In this document: positions 8,788 to 16,389 of the stretch, one piece after another
Numbering within the stretch: position 1 is the stretch's first letter
How the letters are laid out: the number at the start of each line of letters is the position of its first letter
Source of the DNA: Sphaerisporangium rubeum
GTDB lineage: Bacteria; Actinomycetota; Actinomycetes; Streptosporangiales; Streptosporangiaceae
Length of the DNA: 64,000 bases
Direction of reading: 5' to 3'
Assembly: GCF_014207705.1 (NCBI RefSeq)
Contig: NZ_JACHIU010000001.1
Coordinates: forward strand, 1,302,001-1,366,000
Made by a program: the position numbers and the translations under genes
The notes under the pieces: generated by a model
Database searches by the model: none
Told to the model about the DNA's origin: nothing
What the model saw: only the letters and a program-made list of their open reading frames with translations

Positions 8788-9465
8788 ATGCGCAAGTTCC
8801 TGGTCTTCCTCATCCTGCTGGCCGTCGTGCTCGCCGTGCTCGACCGCGTCGCCGTCAGCGGAGTGCAGCGTGAGATCGCTCGCCAGGTCGCCGCCAAGTA
8901 CGACCTGCCGAGCGAGCCGCAGATCGAGGTGCGTGGCATCCCCTTCCTCACCCAGGCGGTCGCCGGCCGGTACGAAGAGATCAGCGTCAAGATCGGCCGC
9001 ATGTCCGTGCCGGGTGGCGCCAAGATCACCCGCATCGACGCCACGCTGTACGGCGTGCGTGCCCCCCTCATGGACCTCATCCAGAGCCCCGAGACCGCCG
9101 ACATCCGCGCCGACCGCGTCACCGGCCTGGTCGTGATCCCCAAGGAGACGCTCGACGCGCGCGCACCCCGCGGCCTGAAGGTCACCGGAGGCGGCGACGA
9201 TTCCCTCAACGTCACCGGCAAGTTCCTCCTCGCCGGCCAAGAGATCCCGATCAACGCCAAGATGAAGATCGAGGTCGTCAAAGGCGGCATCCGCCTCACC
9301 CCCGAGAACGTCAACGGCGTCCAGATCCCCGACGCCGCGCGCCTGCTCAGCTTCAACGTCCCCATCAAGGACCTCCCCCTCAGCCTGAAGATCGAGAGCG
9401 TGCGCAGCACCTCCGAAGGACTCGCCGTCGAGGGGACCGCCACGGACGTGCCGCTACGTGCCTGA
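8788..9465 (+). CDS. LmeA-like lipid-binding protein (DUF2993)
   Basis: A 225-residue DUF2993 protein. An N-terminal hydrophobic segment (residues 4-20) serves as signal or anchor; the rest is a beta-rich lipid-binding fold. Mycobacterial LmeA binds phospholipids in the cell envelope and supports mannan elongation; that role is not shown here. GAAGGAG ribosome site upstream of the ATG. Its last codons overlap the GTG of the sigma factor gene, so it is co-translated with the sigma/anti-sigma pair, suggesting an envelope-stress connection. Confidence 0.85.
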   Translation: MRKFLVFLILLAVVLAVLDRVAVSGVQREIARQVAAKYDLPSEPQIEVRGIPFLTQAVAGRYEEISVKIGRMSVPGGAKITRIDATLYGVRAPLMDLIQSPETADIRADRVTGLVVIPKETLDARAPRGLKVTGGGDDSLNVTGKFLLAGQEIPINAKMKIEVVKGGIRLTPENVNGVQIPDAARLLSFNVPIKDLPLSLKIESVRSTSEGLAVEGTATDVPLRA

Positions 9466-10009
9466 ACCGGATGGCCCCGGGATCCGTCATGAGGATGTGA
9501 CCCCCGCCGGAACAGCCGACGAGCAGCTGATCAGGACACTTTTCGACGAGCACGCGGGGTCGCTCTACGGTTACGTGTTGCGACTGACCGGGGACCCGGG
9601 CAAGGCGGAGGACGTGGTGCAGGAGACGCTGCTGCGAGCGTGGAAGCATCCGGACATGCTGGAAGGCCGTCCGGTCCGCGCCTGGCTGTTCACCGTCGCA
9701 CGCAACCTCGTGGTCGACCACCACCGGGCCCGCAGGTCGCGTCCACCGGAGACCGGCGACGAGGCGCTCGCGGTGATCCCCGCCGACGACGAGCTCGACC
9801 GCGCCGTCGAGTCATGGGCCATCGCCGACGCCATCGCGGCCCTGCGGCCCGAGCACCGCGAGGTGCTCGTCGAGACCTACTACCGCGGACGATCGGTGAA
9901 GGAGGCGGCCGAGATCCTCGGCATCCCGGCGGGCACCGTCAAATCACGCTCCTACTACGCCTTGCGTGCGCTCAAGCTCGCCTTGGAGGAACGGGGGCTG
10001 GCGCCATGA
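9458..10009 (+). CDS. ECF RNA polymerase sigma factor
   Basis: A 183-residue extracytoplasmic-function sigma factor. Region 2 (residues about 25-95) includes YGYVLRLTGDPGKAEDVVQETLLRAW and the -10 reading segment PVRAWLFTVARNLVVDHHRA; region 4 (about 120-175) contains LRPEHREVLVETYYRGRSVKEAAEILGIPAGTVKSRSYYAL split over helices. The GTG at 9458 overlaps the DUF2993 gene; ATG 9489 is an alternative. Its stop overlaps the anti-sigma start (ATGA), the typical coupling of a sigma factor with its own inhibitor. Confidence 0.95.
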   Translation: MPEPDGPGIRHEDVTPAGTADEQLIRTLFDEHAGSLYGYVLRLTGDPGKAEDVVQETLLRAWKHPDMLEGRPVRAWLFTVARNLVVDHHRARRSRPPETGDEALAVIPADDELDRAVESWAIADAIAALRPEHREVLVETYYRGRSVKEAAEILGIPAGTVKSRSYYALRALKLALEERGLAP

Positions 10010-10833
10010 CGTGCGAGGAGGTACGGATGTCGCTCGGCGCGCACATTCTCGGCGCGCTGGAGCCGCAGGAGGCCGTCCTGGTGGAGGCCCACCTCGCGAC
10101 CTGCGCGGACTGCCGGGCCGAGCTGGAGGAACTCGGCGGCCTGACCGCCATGCTCGCCAAGGTCGAGGAGCAGGACATCGAGCAGGTGGGACGGCCGCCG
10201 CAGGCCGTGCTCGACCGCCTGATCGCCACGTCGGTACGCCGGCGCCGGCTCAACCGCGCTGTGCTCGGCCTCGCCGCGTCCCTGGTCGTGGCCGCGCTCG
10301 GCGGCGCCGCCTTCGTCGGCCTCACCGGTGACGGGCCCGGTTCCGACGCCGCCGGCGCGCCGGCCGCGCTGTCCCAGGCGACGCCGGCCCCGAGCGCCGA
10401 GGCGTACGGCAGCGCGCGCGACTCCGCCGAGCAGCCGATGCTCGCCACAGGGGAGCCGGTTCCCGGTTCGCCGCCACCGGAGGCGGCGACCACCGCCGAG
10501 TCGCCGGAACTGCGCAAGAACGCCGCGCGCACGCTGACCGGCGAACAGGACGGCGTACGCGCCGACCTCACCCTCACCTCGCGCGGCCCCGAAGGCACCG
10601 CGATCGTGGTCCGGCTGTCCGGCGTGCCGGACGGCACGTCCTGTCGCGTCACCGCGGTCGGCCTCGACGGCACCAGGGCCCCCGCCGGGGGCTGGACCGC
10701 CGACAAGGCCGACTACCACGGCGGCACCGCGACGTTCACCGGCCAGACGGAACTGACGGCGGAAAGCATCGAAGGATTCGACATCAGCACCTCGACGGGC
10801 CGCCGGTTGCTGTGGCTACCCTTGCGGTCGTAG
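10006..10833 (+). CDS. Membrane-anchored zinc-finger anti-sigma factor
   Basis: A 275-residue protein. The cytoplasmic anti-sigma domain has the zinc motif H29-x3-C33-x2-C36 with Cys3 upstream, as in ZAS/zf-HC2 proteins. A membrane helix follows near residues 84-105 (VLGLAASLVVAALGG), then a Pro/Ala-rich linker and an extracellular beta-rich domain ending LLWLPLRS. It should hold the adjacent ECF sigma factor until an envelope signal arrives. The length and extracellular sensor are typical of the actinobacterial type. Coupled to the sigma gene by ATGA. Confidence 0.92.
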   Translation: MTCEEVRMSLGAHILGALEPQEAVLVEAHLATCADCRAELEELGGLTAMLAKVEEQDIEQVGRPPQAVLDRLIATSVRRRRLNRAVLGLAASLVVAALGGAAFVGLTGDGPGSDAAGAPAALSQATPAPSAEAYGSARDSAEQPMLATGEPVPGSPPPEAATTAESPELRKNAARTLTGEQDGVRADLTLTSRGPEGTAIVVRLSGVPDGTSCRVTAVGLDGTRAPAGGWTADKADYHGGTATFTGQTELTAESIEGFDISTSTGRRLLWLPLRS

Positions 10834-10871
10834 CGCCGCCGGTCCGCGGCGCGCGGTGAGGGGCCTTTGCG

Positions 10872-11201
10872 ATGGAGACCGTGTCGGCGGCCGACCTCGG
10901 CGCGGAACTCGGTGAACGCGCCACGCTCGTGCATTTCTCCACGGCGTTCTGCCAGCCGTGCCGTGCGACCAGGCGTGTGCTGACGGAGGTCGCCGATCTC
11001 GTCCCCGGCGTGCGGCACGTGGAGGTGGACGCCGAGTCGCGGCTCGACCTCGTCAGGCGGCTCGGCGTGGAAAGCACGCCGACGGTGTTCGTGCTGGACG
11101 CGGCAGGAAAAGTGACGAAGAGAGCGGCCGGTCTGCCACGCAAAGTTGACGTGATCGCCGTGCTCGGCCGCACTTTATCTCAGGGGACGGACGCGACGTG
11201 A
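10872..11201 (+). CDS. Thioredoxin-family protein
   Basis: A 109-residue single-domain thioredoxin fold with the active site CQPC (Cys27, Cys30) in place of CGPC, and a cis-proline in STPTVFVLD. It lacks a signal peptide, so it is cytoplasmic. It stands first in a sulfur-related set (leader peptide, DUF4395 remnant, sulfurtransferase, DUF1416); in related actinobacteria a thioredoxin accompanies the same set. Role as a thiol reductant in sulfur transfer is inferred. Confidence 0.9.
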   Translation: METVSAADLGAELGERATLVHFSTAFCQPCRATRRVLTEVADLVPGVRHVEVDAESRLDLVRRLGVESTPTVFVLDAAGKVTKRAAGLPRKVDVIAVLGRTLSQGTDAT

Positions 11202-11227
11202 CAGATTCCGAGACCGGAGGTACTGTC

Positions 11228-11314
11228 ATGGCTATGACATCCTCGACAGGGCTGACGAAGCGGCGGGCGGTAGATTTCTGCCGCGTCGCCACCGCGCTCT
11301 GTCGCATTGCCTGA
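11228..11314 (+). CDS. Cysteine-containing leader peptide (putative attenuator)
   Basis: A 28-codon ORF with a GGAGG ribosome site 7 nt upstream of the ATG. It ends in KRRAVDFCRVATALCRIA, the style of the short actinobacterial leader peptides with basic residues, a V-D motif and cysteines found upstream of sulfur genes. Two Cys codons (TGC, TGT) lie seven codons apart near the stop. Short cysteine-containing leader ORFs act as cysteine-responsive attenuators of sulfurtransferase/DUF1416 operons in mycobacteria; the downstream genes here are the same two families. Inference: low Cys-tRNA stalls the ribosome and raises downstream expression. Confidence 0.7.
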   Translation: MAMTSSTGLTKRRAVDFCRVATALCRIA

Positions 11315-11400
11315 GGGCGATCCGTCGCGGCTTTCACGCCGCCACCGATCTGAAGAGTGCCCGTTCCCATCGGCACGACCCCTTCAGGAGCATCCAGTCA

Positions 11401-11546
11401 TGCAGGTTGACCCCGCAGGCCCGCGCCACGGCGCGGACGTGTCCTGCCCTCGGGCCGGCGGCCTGCTCGCCACGTTCCTGAACCGCGCCGCGACCGCACC
11501 GTCCGGCGTCACGACGTACCTGATCACACCGCCGATAACCCGATAA
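11401..11546 (+). pseudogene. Remnant of a DUF4395 gene
   Basis: A 48-codon ORF with an AGGAG site. Its first residues MQVDPAGPRHGA look like the N-terminus of DUF4395 membrane proteins, which normally lie between thioredoxin and sulfurtransferase in this operon. After about 12 residues the resemblance stops: no membrane helices and no cysteine-rich end follow, and the ORF terminates within 150 bp. The simplest reading is internal deletion or decay. Alternatively it is a small translated spacer ORF. The remaining sequence of 11315-11561 holds only this ORF and the sulfurtransferase ribosome site. Confidence 0.5.
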
Positions 11547-11561
11547 ACGGGAGGTTCCCCA

Positions 11562-12401
11562 ATGAGCCGCTCCGCCGTCCTGGTGGATGCCGAGTGGGTC
11601 GAGGCCAACCTCGACACCCCTGGCGTCGTGCTCGTCGAAGTCGACGAGGACGCCAGCGCCTACGACAAGGGCCACATCCGTGGCGCCGTGAAGATCGACT
11701 GGAGGCAGGACCTGCAGGACCCGGTCCGCCGTGACTTCGTGGACCGCGAGGGTTTCCAGGCCCTCCTCTCGGCTCGGGGCATCTCGAACGACGACACCGT
11801 GGTGCTGTACGGCGGCAACAACAACTGGTTCGCGTCCTACGCCTACTGGTACTTCAAGCTGTACGGCCACGACAACGTGCGCCTGCTCGACGGCGGCCGC
11901 AAGAAGTGGGAGCTCGACTCCCGCGAGCTGGTGACCGAGGTTCCCTCGCGTCCCGCCACGCAGTACACCGCCAAGGAGCAGGACCTGTCGCTGCGCGCGT
12001 TCCGCGACGACGCCGTCAACGCCATCGGCAAGCTCAACCTCGTCGACGTCCGCTCTCCCGACGAGTTCACCGGCAAGCTCCTCGCGCCGGCCCACCTGCC
12101 GCAGGAGCAGGCGCAGCGCGCCGGCCACATCCCGACCGCGCGCAACATCCCGTGGTCCAAGGCGGCCAACGACGACGGCACCTTCCGCTCCGACGACGAA
12201 CTGCGCGCGCTGTACACCGAGGCCGGCGTCGACTTCGGCAAGGACACCATCGCCTACTGCCGCATCGGTGAGCGCTCCGCGCACACCTGGTTCGTCCTGC
12301 ACGAGATCCTCGACCAGGCCAATGTCAAGAACTACGACGGTTCGTGGACCGAATACGGCTCGCTGGTAGGCGTGCCGATCGAGCTAGGGGAGGCCCGATG
12401 A
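11562..12401 (+). CDS. cysA: Thiosulfate sulfurtransferase (double rhodanese)
   Basis: A 279-residue protein with two rhodanese domains. The N-terminal domain is inactive; the C-terminal one has the active Cys233 in CRIGERS, the loop expected for thiosulfate as donor. HIRGAVKIDW (domain 1) and AGHIPTARNIPW (domain 2) are the family landmarks. It moves sulfane sulfur from thiosulfate to cyanide or thiols in the cytoplasm. A GGGAGG ribosome site precedes the ATG, and the stop overlaps the DUF1416 start (ATGA). Named cysA by its actinobacterial relatives; it is not the sulfate ABC transporter ATPase of the same name. Confidence 0.95.
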   Translation: MSRSAVLVDAEWVEANLDTPGVVLVEVDEDASAYDKGHIRGAVKIDWRQDLQDPVRRDFVDREGFQALLSARGISNDDTVVLYGGNNNWFASYAYWYFKLYGHDNVRLLDGGRKKWELDSRELVTEVPSRPATQYTAKEQDLSLRAFRDDAVNAIGKLNLVDVRSPDEFTGKLLAPAHLPQEQAQRAGHIPTARNIPWSKAANDDGTFRSDDELRALYTEAGVDFGKDTIAYCRIGERSAHTWFVLHEILDQANVKNYDGSWTEYGSLVGVPIELGEAR

Positions 12402-12700
12402 GCACCACCCAAGGCTGCGCCGCACCGGAGCAGACCGTCGCACTGCCGGCCGGCATCGACCTGGCCACCCAGGCCGTGATCCAGGGTGTCGTCACCGGCG
12501 CCAAGACGGCCTACGCACGCCTGCTCGACCACTCCGGTGAGTTCACCGGCGAGGTCGTCGTCTCCGACGAGGGCATCTTCCGCTTCTTCGCCGCTCCTGG
12601 GTCGTGGACCGTCCGCATCATCGCGGGTGGCGGCAAGACCAAGGACATCCCGGTGGAGGCCCGCCTCGGCGAGGTCTCCCAGCTCCAGGTCGCCGTCTGA
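12398..12700 (+). CDS. DUF1416 protein
   Basis: A 100-residue DUF1416 protein of unknown function, with a beta-sandwich pattern (carboxypeptidase-regulatory-like: YARLLDHSGEFTGEVVVSDEGIFRFF). It is nearly always the next gene after this sulfurtransferase in actinobacteria, coupled here by an ATGA overlap. One Cys near the N-terminus (QGCAAPEQ) is conserved in the family as far as I recall. It may assist sulfur transfer; nothing in the sequence shows a reaction. Confidence 0.9.
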   Translation: MSTTQGCAAPEQTVALPAGIDLATQAVIQGVVTGAKTAYARLLDHSGEFTGEVVVSDEGIFRFFAAPGSWTVRIIAGGGKTKDIPVEARLGEVSQLQVAV

Positions 12701-12721
12701 CCTGATCACGCGAACGCCGGA

Positions 12722-12756
12722 ACGGCCGGTGTCCCCGATGCGGGGGCACCGGCCGT
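12722..12756 (+). terminator. Strong terminator of the sulfur operon
   Basis: ACGGCCGGTG pairs perfectly with CACCGGCCGT, an inner CCCC/GGGG stem extends it, and CACTTTTCCC follows. Confidence 0.85.
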
Positions 12757-12810
12757 CACTTTTCCCGGCCAGGGCTTCTGATGCTGCTGCGGCTGTTGTG
12801 ACGGCGTCGA

Positions 12811-12816
12811 TAGGAT
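12811..12816 (+). promoter_or_regulatory. -10 hexamer of the 12.8-kb membrane protein gene
   Basis: TAGGAT ends 7 nt before ATG 12824. This favours 12824 over the in-frame ATG at 12815, which lies inside the hexamer. Confidence 0.45.
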
Positions 12817-12823
12817 GCACCGG

Positions 12824-14206
12824 ATGTCCGAAATCCGCACCCCCTCTGTCTGGGCCCTGCCGTGGCACACCTTGCGGCTCGCCGGCCGCTGCGTCCTGCC
12901 GCTCGTCATGTGGTTCTCGGCGGGGGAGCTGGCACGGTTCGGGCTGATGGTCGGCGGCACCGAACTGTCCCACGGGTCGATGCGCGACCTGCGGCTGGTG
13001 CTCACCATGCTGGTGTTCCTGGTCATGGTGCTGATCGGTCTCATCGTGTCCGTCGGCATGTTCATGTCGCTGCGCGGCGCGCTGTACGAGACACAGGCGC
13101 GGCGTGCCGAAGGCGAGGAGCACGAGAGCTTCGTCGCGGGGGTCGCGCGGACCATCGTGCCGTTCACGGCGCTGTACCTGAGCTGGGGATGGCACCTCGA
13201 CGACGTCCGCGACTTCCTCAACACCGACATCGAGCGGCAGAGCGGCGAGAAGGGGTACCTCGGCGCCTGGTCGGACTTCTTCACCGGAGCGAGCCAGGGG
13301 ACGGCCACAGGGCTCACCGATCTGAACCTCAACATCGCGCTGGCCATCACATTCGTCGCCTTCGCCGCGCGGTTCCCGCTCACCTTGCTGTTCGAGAAGC
13401 GTGGCGGCCGGATGCTCGCTCTCACCATCGCGTTCTGCGAACTCGCCTTCTTCTACTACGGCGTCAACGTGTTGTTCTCGCGCAGCACCTGGCTGGACAC
13501 CCGGGTCGGCGTGCACTGGTGGAACGGCTTCCTGGCGGACCTGTCGGCGAACATCCCCGGCTGGCAGGCGTTCTGGTCGTTCGTCGGCGAGATCTGGCCG
13601 CAGGTGTGGGACGCGGTGATCCTGCCGGGTGCGTGGCTGACCGTGGCCATCCTCGTGTACGGCGCCTACGCCGAGGACGCCGCCTCCGTGGTCAAGGGCA
13701 CCCGGTTGGAAGGCGGGATGACCGAGGCGCAGCGGGCCTTCGAACGAAGCAGCCACTCGATGACCCGGCGTACGCTGACCCGGTTCTTCGGCCGGTGGAC
13801 CCACTGGGTGGCGCTCGCGAACACGTTCCGGCTGACGGTACGCGGCGGTGCGCCCCTGTTCGGCCTGTTCGCCGTGTGCTTCGCCGCGATCCAGATCGGC
13901 GAGGGGTACGCCGTGCGCGGCCTGCAGTACCTCGTGAACGGGGACTTCCCGATCTTCTACTGGAACGTCCTCGGCGTGCCGATCAACTTCGCGGTGGACC
14001 TGGTGGTGGCGGTGCTGACGACGTGCCTGCTCGCCGCGACGTTCGACGTGGCCGCCGGGGCCGAGCGGCGGCGCGCGCGGGCCGCCGCGGTCAGCGATCG
14101 AAGTGCAGAGCCTTCCCTGTCCGGCCCAGCGCCTGGCGCTCGTTCTGCCACAGTTCCAGCTCCACCTGGCCCGCCAGTTCCTTTGGGACCGCGGCCACGA
14201 GGGTGA
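12824..14206 (+). CDS. Polytopic membrane protein of unknown function
   Basis: A 460-residue protein with about eight hydrophobic segments (for example near residues 20-38, 60-85, 105-120, 160-200, 260-280, 335-355 and 385-405), a loop with WHLDDVRDFL and a basic, proline-rich tail. I do not recognise the family. It leads a cluster that continues with three membrane-anchored proteins on the other strand and two ATPase-like proteins, so it may be the channel or scaffold of one complex; that is inference. Its last 116 bp overlap the 3' end of the convergent gene at 14091, so the tail beyond the last helix may be unconserved. Confidence 0.75.
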   Translation: MSEIRTPSVWALPWHTLRLAGRCVLPLVMWFSAGELARFGLMVGGTELSHGSMRDLRLVLTMLVFLVMVLIGLIVSVGMFMSLRGALYETQARRAEGEEHESFVAGVARTIVPFTALYLSWGWHLDDVRDFLNTDIERQSGEKGYLGAWSDFFTGASQGTATGLTDLNLNIALAITFVAFAARFPLTLLFEKRGGRMLALTIAFCELAFFYYGVNVLFSRSTWLDTRVGVHWWNGFLADLSANIPGWQAFWSFVGEIWPQVWDAVILPGAWLTVAILVYGAYAEDAASVVKGTRLEGGMTEAQRAFERSSHSMTRRTLTRFFGRWTHWVALANTFRLTVRGGAPLFGLFAVCFAAIQIGEGYAVRGLQYLVNGDFPIFYWNVLGVPINFAVDLVVAVLTTCLLAATFDVAAGAERRRARAAAVSDRSAEPSLSGPAPGARSATVPAPPGPPVPLGPRPRG

Positions 14207-14906
14207 ACCTGCCGGGGATCCCCTGCAGCAGTTCCTCGGGGGCCTTCCACACCTGAGCCAGCCACGACCGGCCACGGGTGTCGGTCACCACGGCACCAGG
14301 TGGTGTCGTCGTGTAGAACCTGCCCTCCTCGTTGAGCGCCGTGGCCTCCAGGTCGATCTGGATCACCAGACGGTCGGGGGTGTCAGGTGACTGCTCGGGG
14401 AACTGGGAGAAGCCGATCAGCTTCCACTCGGCGTTCTCCAGGCTCGCCGTCATGCCGTGGGCCACGTACCGCACCTCGGTCCTCGGCACCCGGCTCTCGT
14501 AGCGGTGCAGAGCGTCGTACGCCTGGACGGCGAGCAGCGCGGCACTCAGCCCGACCGCGCCGAACAGACGCAGGCCGAAGCGCGCCACCGGGGGCATGGG
14601 CCTGCGTTTGCGCCGGCCGGCCGGACGGTCCTCGGCGGCCGGCCGCGCGGGCTCCGAGGCCTGTTGCGGCGGTGGCGGCCACAACGGCGGCGGCATCTGC
14701 GGTACGTCGGCCGGCGGCGACCACGCGGGGCCGGACGGCGTGTCCTGGACCTTCGGGATGGGGAGCGTCGAGCTGCTGCGGGAGTCCGGCGGCGGCCAGA
14801 CGCGGGTGTCGGGACGAGGCAGCCGTGGCCCCGGCGTGAACCACGACGGCTCACCCGCCGGCGGCTGGAACACGCCGGTGTCGTCCTGGTCGCGGTTCCT
14901 GCGCAT
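14091..14906 (-). CDS. Membrane-anchored beta-rich protein, third of a trio
   Basis: A 271-residue protein. A cytoplasmic proline-rich tail (1-95, with WPPP and PPLWPPPP stretches) and a basic stop-transfer RRKRRPMPP precede one membrane helix (GLRLFGAVGLSAALLAVQAY). An extracellular domain of about 150 residues follows, with alternating strands (LVIQIDLEATALN.EGRF) resembling DUF4352-like sandwiches. Function unknown. Its ATG overlaps the stop of the gene before it (TGATG). It converges on, and overlaps by 116 bp, the polytopic protein gene. Confidence 0.75.
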   Translation of the reverse strand: MRRNRDQDDTGVFQPPAGEPSWFTPGPRLPRPDTRVWPPPDSRSSSTLPIPKVQDTPSGPAWSPPADVPQMPPPLWPPPPQQASEPARPAAEDRPAGRRKRRPMPPVARFGLRLFGAVGLSAALLAVQAYDALHRYESRVPRTEVRYVAHGMTASLENAEWKLIGFSQFPEQSPDTPDRLVIQIDLEATALNEEGRFYTTTPPGAVVTDTRGRSWLAQVWKAPEELLQGIPGRFTLVAAVPKELAGQVELELWQNERQALGRTGKALHFDR

Positions 14907-15490
14907 CAGCCGCTCACCTCGTACACGTCCTTGGCGGCGCCGACCGCCTGCTTGGCGGCGGCCCCGTCGAGACCGGTGTCGAACGCCGCCTCCGACAGGA
15001 ACTGGTCGCCGAACAGGGGACTGATCTCCTCCGACACGACGACCTTGGCGCCGGCGACCGCGTCCGGCGGCACCTCGAAGAAGTACAGACCCGAGCGCCA
15101 CCAGCCGGGCTGCACCCATTTGGTGTTCATCGCCGCGGTGTCGGACACCCGCTCCGTCGGGTCGAACCGCCTGCCGTCCGCCGTGAACAGCCGCGCGTGC
15201 AACTGCACGGGGTGCTTCGGCGCGGTGGCCCCGACCTTGGCGATCAGGAAGATCTGGCCGGTCGGCGCGTCCTCGCCGCCGTACCGCTTGTTGACCCGCA
15301 CCGTGCGCGCGAACTCGACCCGCTCCAGCCGCGCGGAGAACCGCGGCATGGACAGCTCGTCGTGCATGCCGCCGGACGCGGTGATCGGCTCGTTGAGCCG
15401 TTCCGGGGCCAGGCGCAGCGGCTGCATCGCGACGGCCGCCGCGACCAGGGCCAGCCCGGTGACGGCGCGGAGCGCGGTGAGCCACCCCAT
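14906..15490 (-). CDS. Membrane-anchored protein, second of a trio
   Basis: A 194-residue protein with an N-terminal membrane helix or signal (residues 5-22) and an extracellular beta-rich domain (FARTVRVNKRYGGED, IFLIAKVGATAPK, LYFFEVPPDAVAGAKVVV). The pattern of strands resembles its two neighbours and DUF4352-like folds, so the trio may be paralogous. Function unknown. Coupled on both sides by TGATG overlaps. Confidence 0.75.
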   Translation of the reverse strand: MGWLTALRAVTGLALVAAAVAMQPLRLAPERLNEPITASGGMHDELSMPRFSARLERVEFARTVRVNKRYGGEDAPTGQIFLIAKVGATAPKHPVQLHARLFTADGRRFDPTERVSDTAAMNTKWVQPGWWRSGLYFFEVPPDAVAGAKVVVSEEISPLFGDQFLSEAAFDTGLDGAAAKQAVGAAKDVYEVSG

Positions 15491-16167
15491 CACGCGGCCT
15501 CCGACCGGACCGGCATGTCGACCTCGGCGATGATCAGTGGTTCGTCGGGGTGCGAGCCCTCCTCGGCCGCGTCCTGCACGCTCGGCGGCTTGGGTGCCAT
15601 GACCCTGATCCACTCGTGGGTCTGGCTGAAGAACGTCTCCCGCCATTCGTACGTGGCGGCGGCGATCCGTACGGACTTCGGCGCGGGTTCGTTCTCCCTG
15701 AGCTCGAACACGATGATCACCTTGGCCGGGACGCCGGGGTGCAGCTGGCTGTAGGCGTGTCCCGGTGCCGAGACGACGTACCGCGGGCCGAGGCCCTGCG
15801 ACGGGTCCTTCGGCTTGATGGCCTTGCCGTCCGCGAGCACGGTGGGGAGCGCGGTGTCCATCGTGTACGAGGAGATGGTGCGGTCGGACTGGTTGGTGAC
15901 GTCGAGGACGATCTCCAGGTACCGCTTGTCGGAGACGCCGATGCCGTCGTGTCCTCCCGCGCGCACCACGGCGTCCAGGAACTTCGTCCGCATCCGTCCT
16001 TGGTCCACCTCGGCACCCCTGCCGAGCGACTCAGGCTCCGAAGGCGGGGCCTGGTGGAAGCCGCCGAGGAACGCGCCGGCCGCCAGCACCCCCGCCACGA
16101 GGACGGCCAGGATGGGCAGCAGCACCATCCGCCGGGCCCGGCGGCCGCGTGCGGCTGGAGAAGTCAT
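15490..16167 (-). CDS. Membrane-anchored protein, first of a trio
   Basis: A 225-residue protein. The basic start (RGRRARRMVLLP) and a membrane helix (LLPILAVLVAGVLAAGAFLGG) put the rest outside the cell. The domain shows KRYLEIVLDVTNQSDRTIS and VIIVFELRENEP, again like a DUF4352/Ig-like sandwich. The start is taken at ATG 16167, which begins a typical anchor; the open frame reaches 16299. Transcription of the trio begins here and diverges from the ATPase pair at 16390, so one intergenic region may control the whole module. Confidence 0.75.
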   Translation of the reverse strand: MTSPAARGRRARRMVLLPILAVLVAGVLAAGAFLGGFHQAPPSEPESLGRGAEVDQGRMRTKFLDAVVRAGGHDGIGVSDKRYLEIVLDVTNQSDRTISSYTMDTALPTVLADGKAIKPKDPSQGLGPRYVVSAPGHAYSQLHPGVPAKVIIVFELRENEPAPKSVRIAAATYEWRETFFSQTHEWIRVMAPKPPSVQDAAEEGSHPDEPLIIAEVDMPVRSEAA

Positions 16168-16389
16168 GGGACAGGATGCTAGTGACTCTTCACATCCGCC
16201 GCATTCGTCCCACCGTTCTCCCGAGGTGACCCCCGTCGTCCCGCCCCTGTCAGGAAATCGGTCCGAATGGCGAGAACCGTGCCCGAATGAGGGGAGCACC
16301 TCTTACGCTTGCACAGTCGGAGAGGGGACACGGCGGTGCGAGCCGGGCCTCGCTTCAGCAGGCGCGACCATCGAACAGGTGGAGGTCCG

